Notes under the pieces: generated by a model
Seen by the model: only the letters and a program-made list of their open reading frames with translations
The model's database searches: none
What the model was told of the DNA's origin: nothing
Made by a program: the position numbers and the translations under genes
Shown here: positions 5,971 to 6,375 of the stretch, piece by piece
Numbering within the stretch: the first letter of the stretch is position 1
How the letters are laid out: every line of letters begins with the position of its first letter
From: an uncultured Ellagibacter sp.
GTDB lineage: Bacteria > Actinomycetota > Coriobacteriia > Coriobacteriales > Eggerthellaceae
Length of the DNA: 6,375 nt
Assembly: GCA_934661105.1 (NCBI GenBank)
Contig: CAKUIV010000112.1
Span: 1 to 6,375, forward strand
Direction of reading: 5' to 3'

Positions 5971-6175
5971 GTCCGCGCCCGCGCCGAGTCGCCAGACGGC
6001 CCGCCCCGTTCCCGCGCGAACGTGCCCCACCCCGCGCGCACGTCCCGTCCGCTCCCGCGCGATTCTGCCCCGTGCCGTCAGGTCCGGGAGGAAGCAGCCA
6101 TAAGGGGCCGTGCCCGCTCCCGCGCGCGCCTGCCCCACGCGCCCGTTCCTGCGCGCGTCCGCTCCCGCGCCTAGC
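5971..6175. repeat. C-skewed, repeat-rich non-coding stretch around the SRP core
   Basis: The plus strand is unusually rich in C over G; 6001-6060, for example, has 35 C and 15 G. A short motif CGYTCCYGCGC recurs at 6007, 6050, 6115, 6144 and 6160. At the first three sites it is followed by four variable bases and TGCCCC, making a 22-base unit. The copies at 6050 and 6115 bracket the SRP RNA core. No open frame here looks like a protein: translations are low-complexity Arg/Pro/Ala or Gly. C-rich, G-poor RNA of this kind is typical of Rho loading sites, but no factor-binding site can be proved by eye. Confidence 0.5.
6057..6113 (+). ncRNA. ffs: Signal recognition particle RNA (4.5S/small type), core domain; ends uncertain
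   Basis: SRP RNA binds Ffh and guides membrane-protein targeting. Bases 6077-6099 carry the hallmark core: GTCAGGTCC, a GGGA tetraloop (6086-6089) and GGAAGCAGCC. This differs from the most common bacterial core only in the tetraloop (GGGA instead of GGAA), an accepted GGRA-type loop. The following ATAAG also matches the family. The core is closed by GCCCC (6067-6071) with GGGGC (6104-6108), then after a five-base bulge by GCGCG (6057-6061) with CGTGC (6109-6113), including one G-U pair. Small SRP RNAs are usually about 100 nt with a long rod, which would need roughly 6035-6140. Both flanks are C-rich, and I find no further extended pairing. I therefore give only the paired 57 bases. It may be a real but short RNA, a decayed copy, or longer with pairings I missed. 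No -10 element is evident upstream. Confidence 0.72.
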
Positions 6176-6238
6176 CCTTGCTTATGCGAGACGTCGTTGC
6201 CCCTGACCTTCCTGCTATGTTGCGACGTGGCGGCGAAC

Positions 6239-6362
6239 GACGGTTTTGCACTTGTCATCTCGTTTTTTGGCCCGAAATGGCAGCCTGTGCCGCTTTTGCA
6301 AAACATGTTGGCATCGAGAGACGGTTTTGCGAAGAATCGTGGTCGCAAGCGACGGTTTTGCA
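6239..6362. repeat. Four GACGGTTTTGC-type repeats, three at exact 31-bp spacing
   Basis: Copies start at 6239 (GACGGTTTTGCA), 6289 (variant GCCGCTTTTGCA), 6320 (GACGGTTTTGC) and 6351 (GACGGTTTTGCA). The last three are spaced 31 bp apart; the first is 50 bp before the second. The sequence between copies is not conserved, and an 11 to 12-bp repeat with 19-bp gaps is too short for an ordinary CRISPR array. The second copy contains the palindrome TTTTGCAAAA (6294-6303) and is flanked by GGCA/TGCC inverted arms. The array probably continues past the window end. It may be an interspersed intergenic repeat or a set of protein-binding sites. No protein gene is supported between 6176 and 6375. Confidence 0.55.
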
Positions 6363-6375
6363 GAGATAACGAGCG

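Noticed and set aside
4894..6348. Open frame of 484 codons on the minus strand across licB and the non-coding end
   Set aside because: It is opposite licB, then runs through the C-skewed repeats and SRP core; its composition is Arg/Ala/Gly/His-rich with no family signature.
6178..6369. 63-codon plus-strand frame at the window end
   Set aside because: It overlaps the 31-bp repeat array, has no good ribosome binding site that I can see, and resembles no protein family.
6239..6375. CRISPR array
   Set aside because: The repeated part is only 11 to 12 bp, one copy is degenerate, and one interval is 50 bp instead of 31.

Overview
The window is GC-rich, with tightly packed genes, strong purine-rich ribosome binding sites and GTG as well as ATG starts. 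All five protein genes lie on the plus strand. Base composition and gene content fit a high-GC, Gram-positive, host-associated anaerobe. Eggerthellaceae or other Coriobacteriia are my best guess, but no phylogenetic marker in the window proves it.

Positions 2 to 5925 hold a lic1-like locus for phosphocholine (or phosphoethanolamine) decoration of cell-surface glycans. In order: the C-terminal part of a LicD-family transferase, cut by the window start; a 587-residue fusion of a winged helix-turn-helix, a LicC-type CTP:phosphocholine cytidylyltransferase and a LicA-type choline kinase; an EutH-family ethanolamine permease; a second, stand-alone choline/ethanolamine kinase; and a LicB-type DMT-family choline permease whose start overlaps the kinase stop. 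Together they cover uptake (EutH, LicB), phosphorylation (two kinases), CTP activation (the LicC domain) and transfer to glycan (LicD). No enzyme of ethanolamine breakdown is visible, so EutH here probably feeds decoration rather than catabolism.

The fusion gene has the clearest promoter in the window: TTTACA, 18 bp, TACAAT. TGTTCA/TGAACA half-sites lie upstream of it, inside its spacer and next to the start codon. This suggests regulation, perhaps by the fusion protein's own DNA-binding domain. eutH has a perfect TATAAT with a poor -35. The second kinase follows a 116-bp gap with two inverted repeats.

Positions 5926 to 6375 hold no convincing protein gene. Just after licB is an 8-bp inverted repeat. 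A strongly C-skewed stretch (about 5971 to 6175) follows, with short repeats, and embedded in it on the plus strand is an almost perfect copy of the conserved core of bacterial signal recognition particle RNA. The flanks do not seem able to form the usual long SRP rod, so this is either a short SRP RNA, a decayed copy, or a domain mimic. The last 140 bases carry four copies of a GACGGTTTTGC-like repeat, three of them spaced exactly 31 bp apart.
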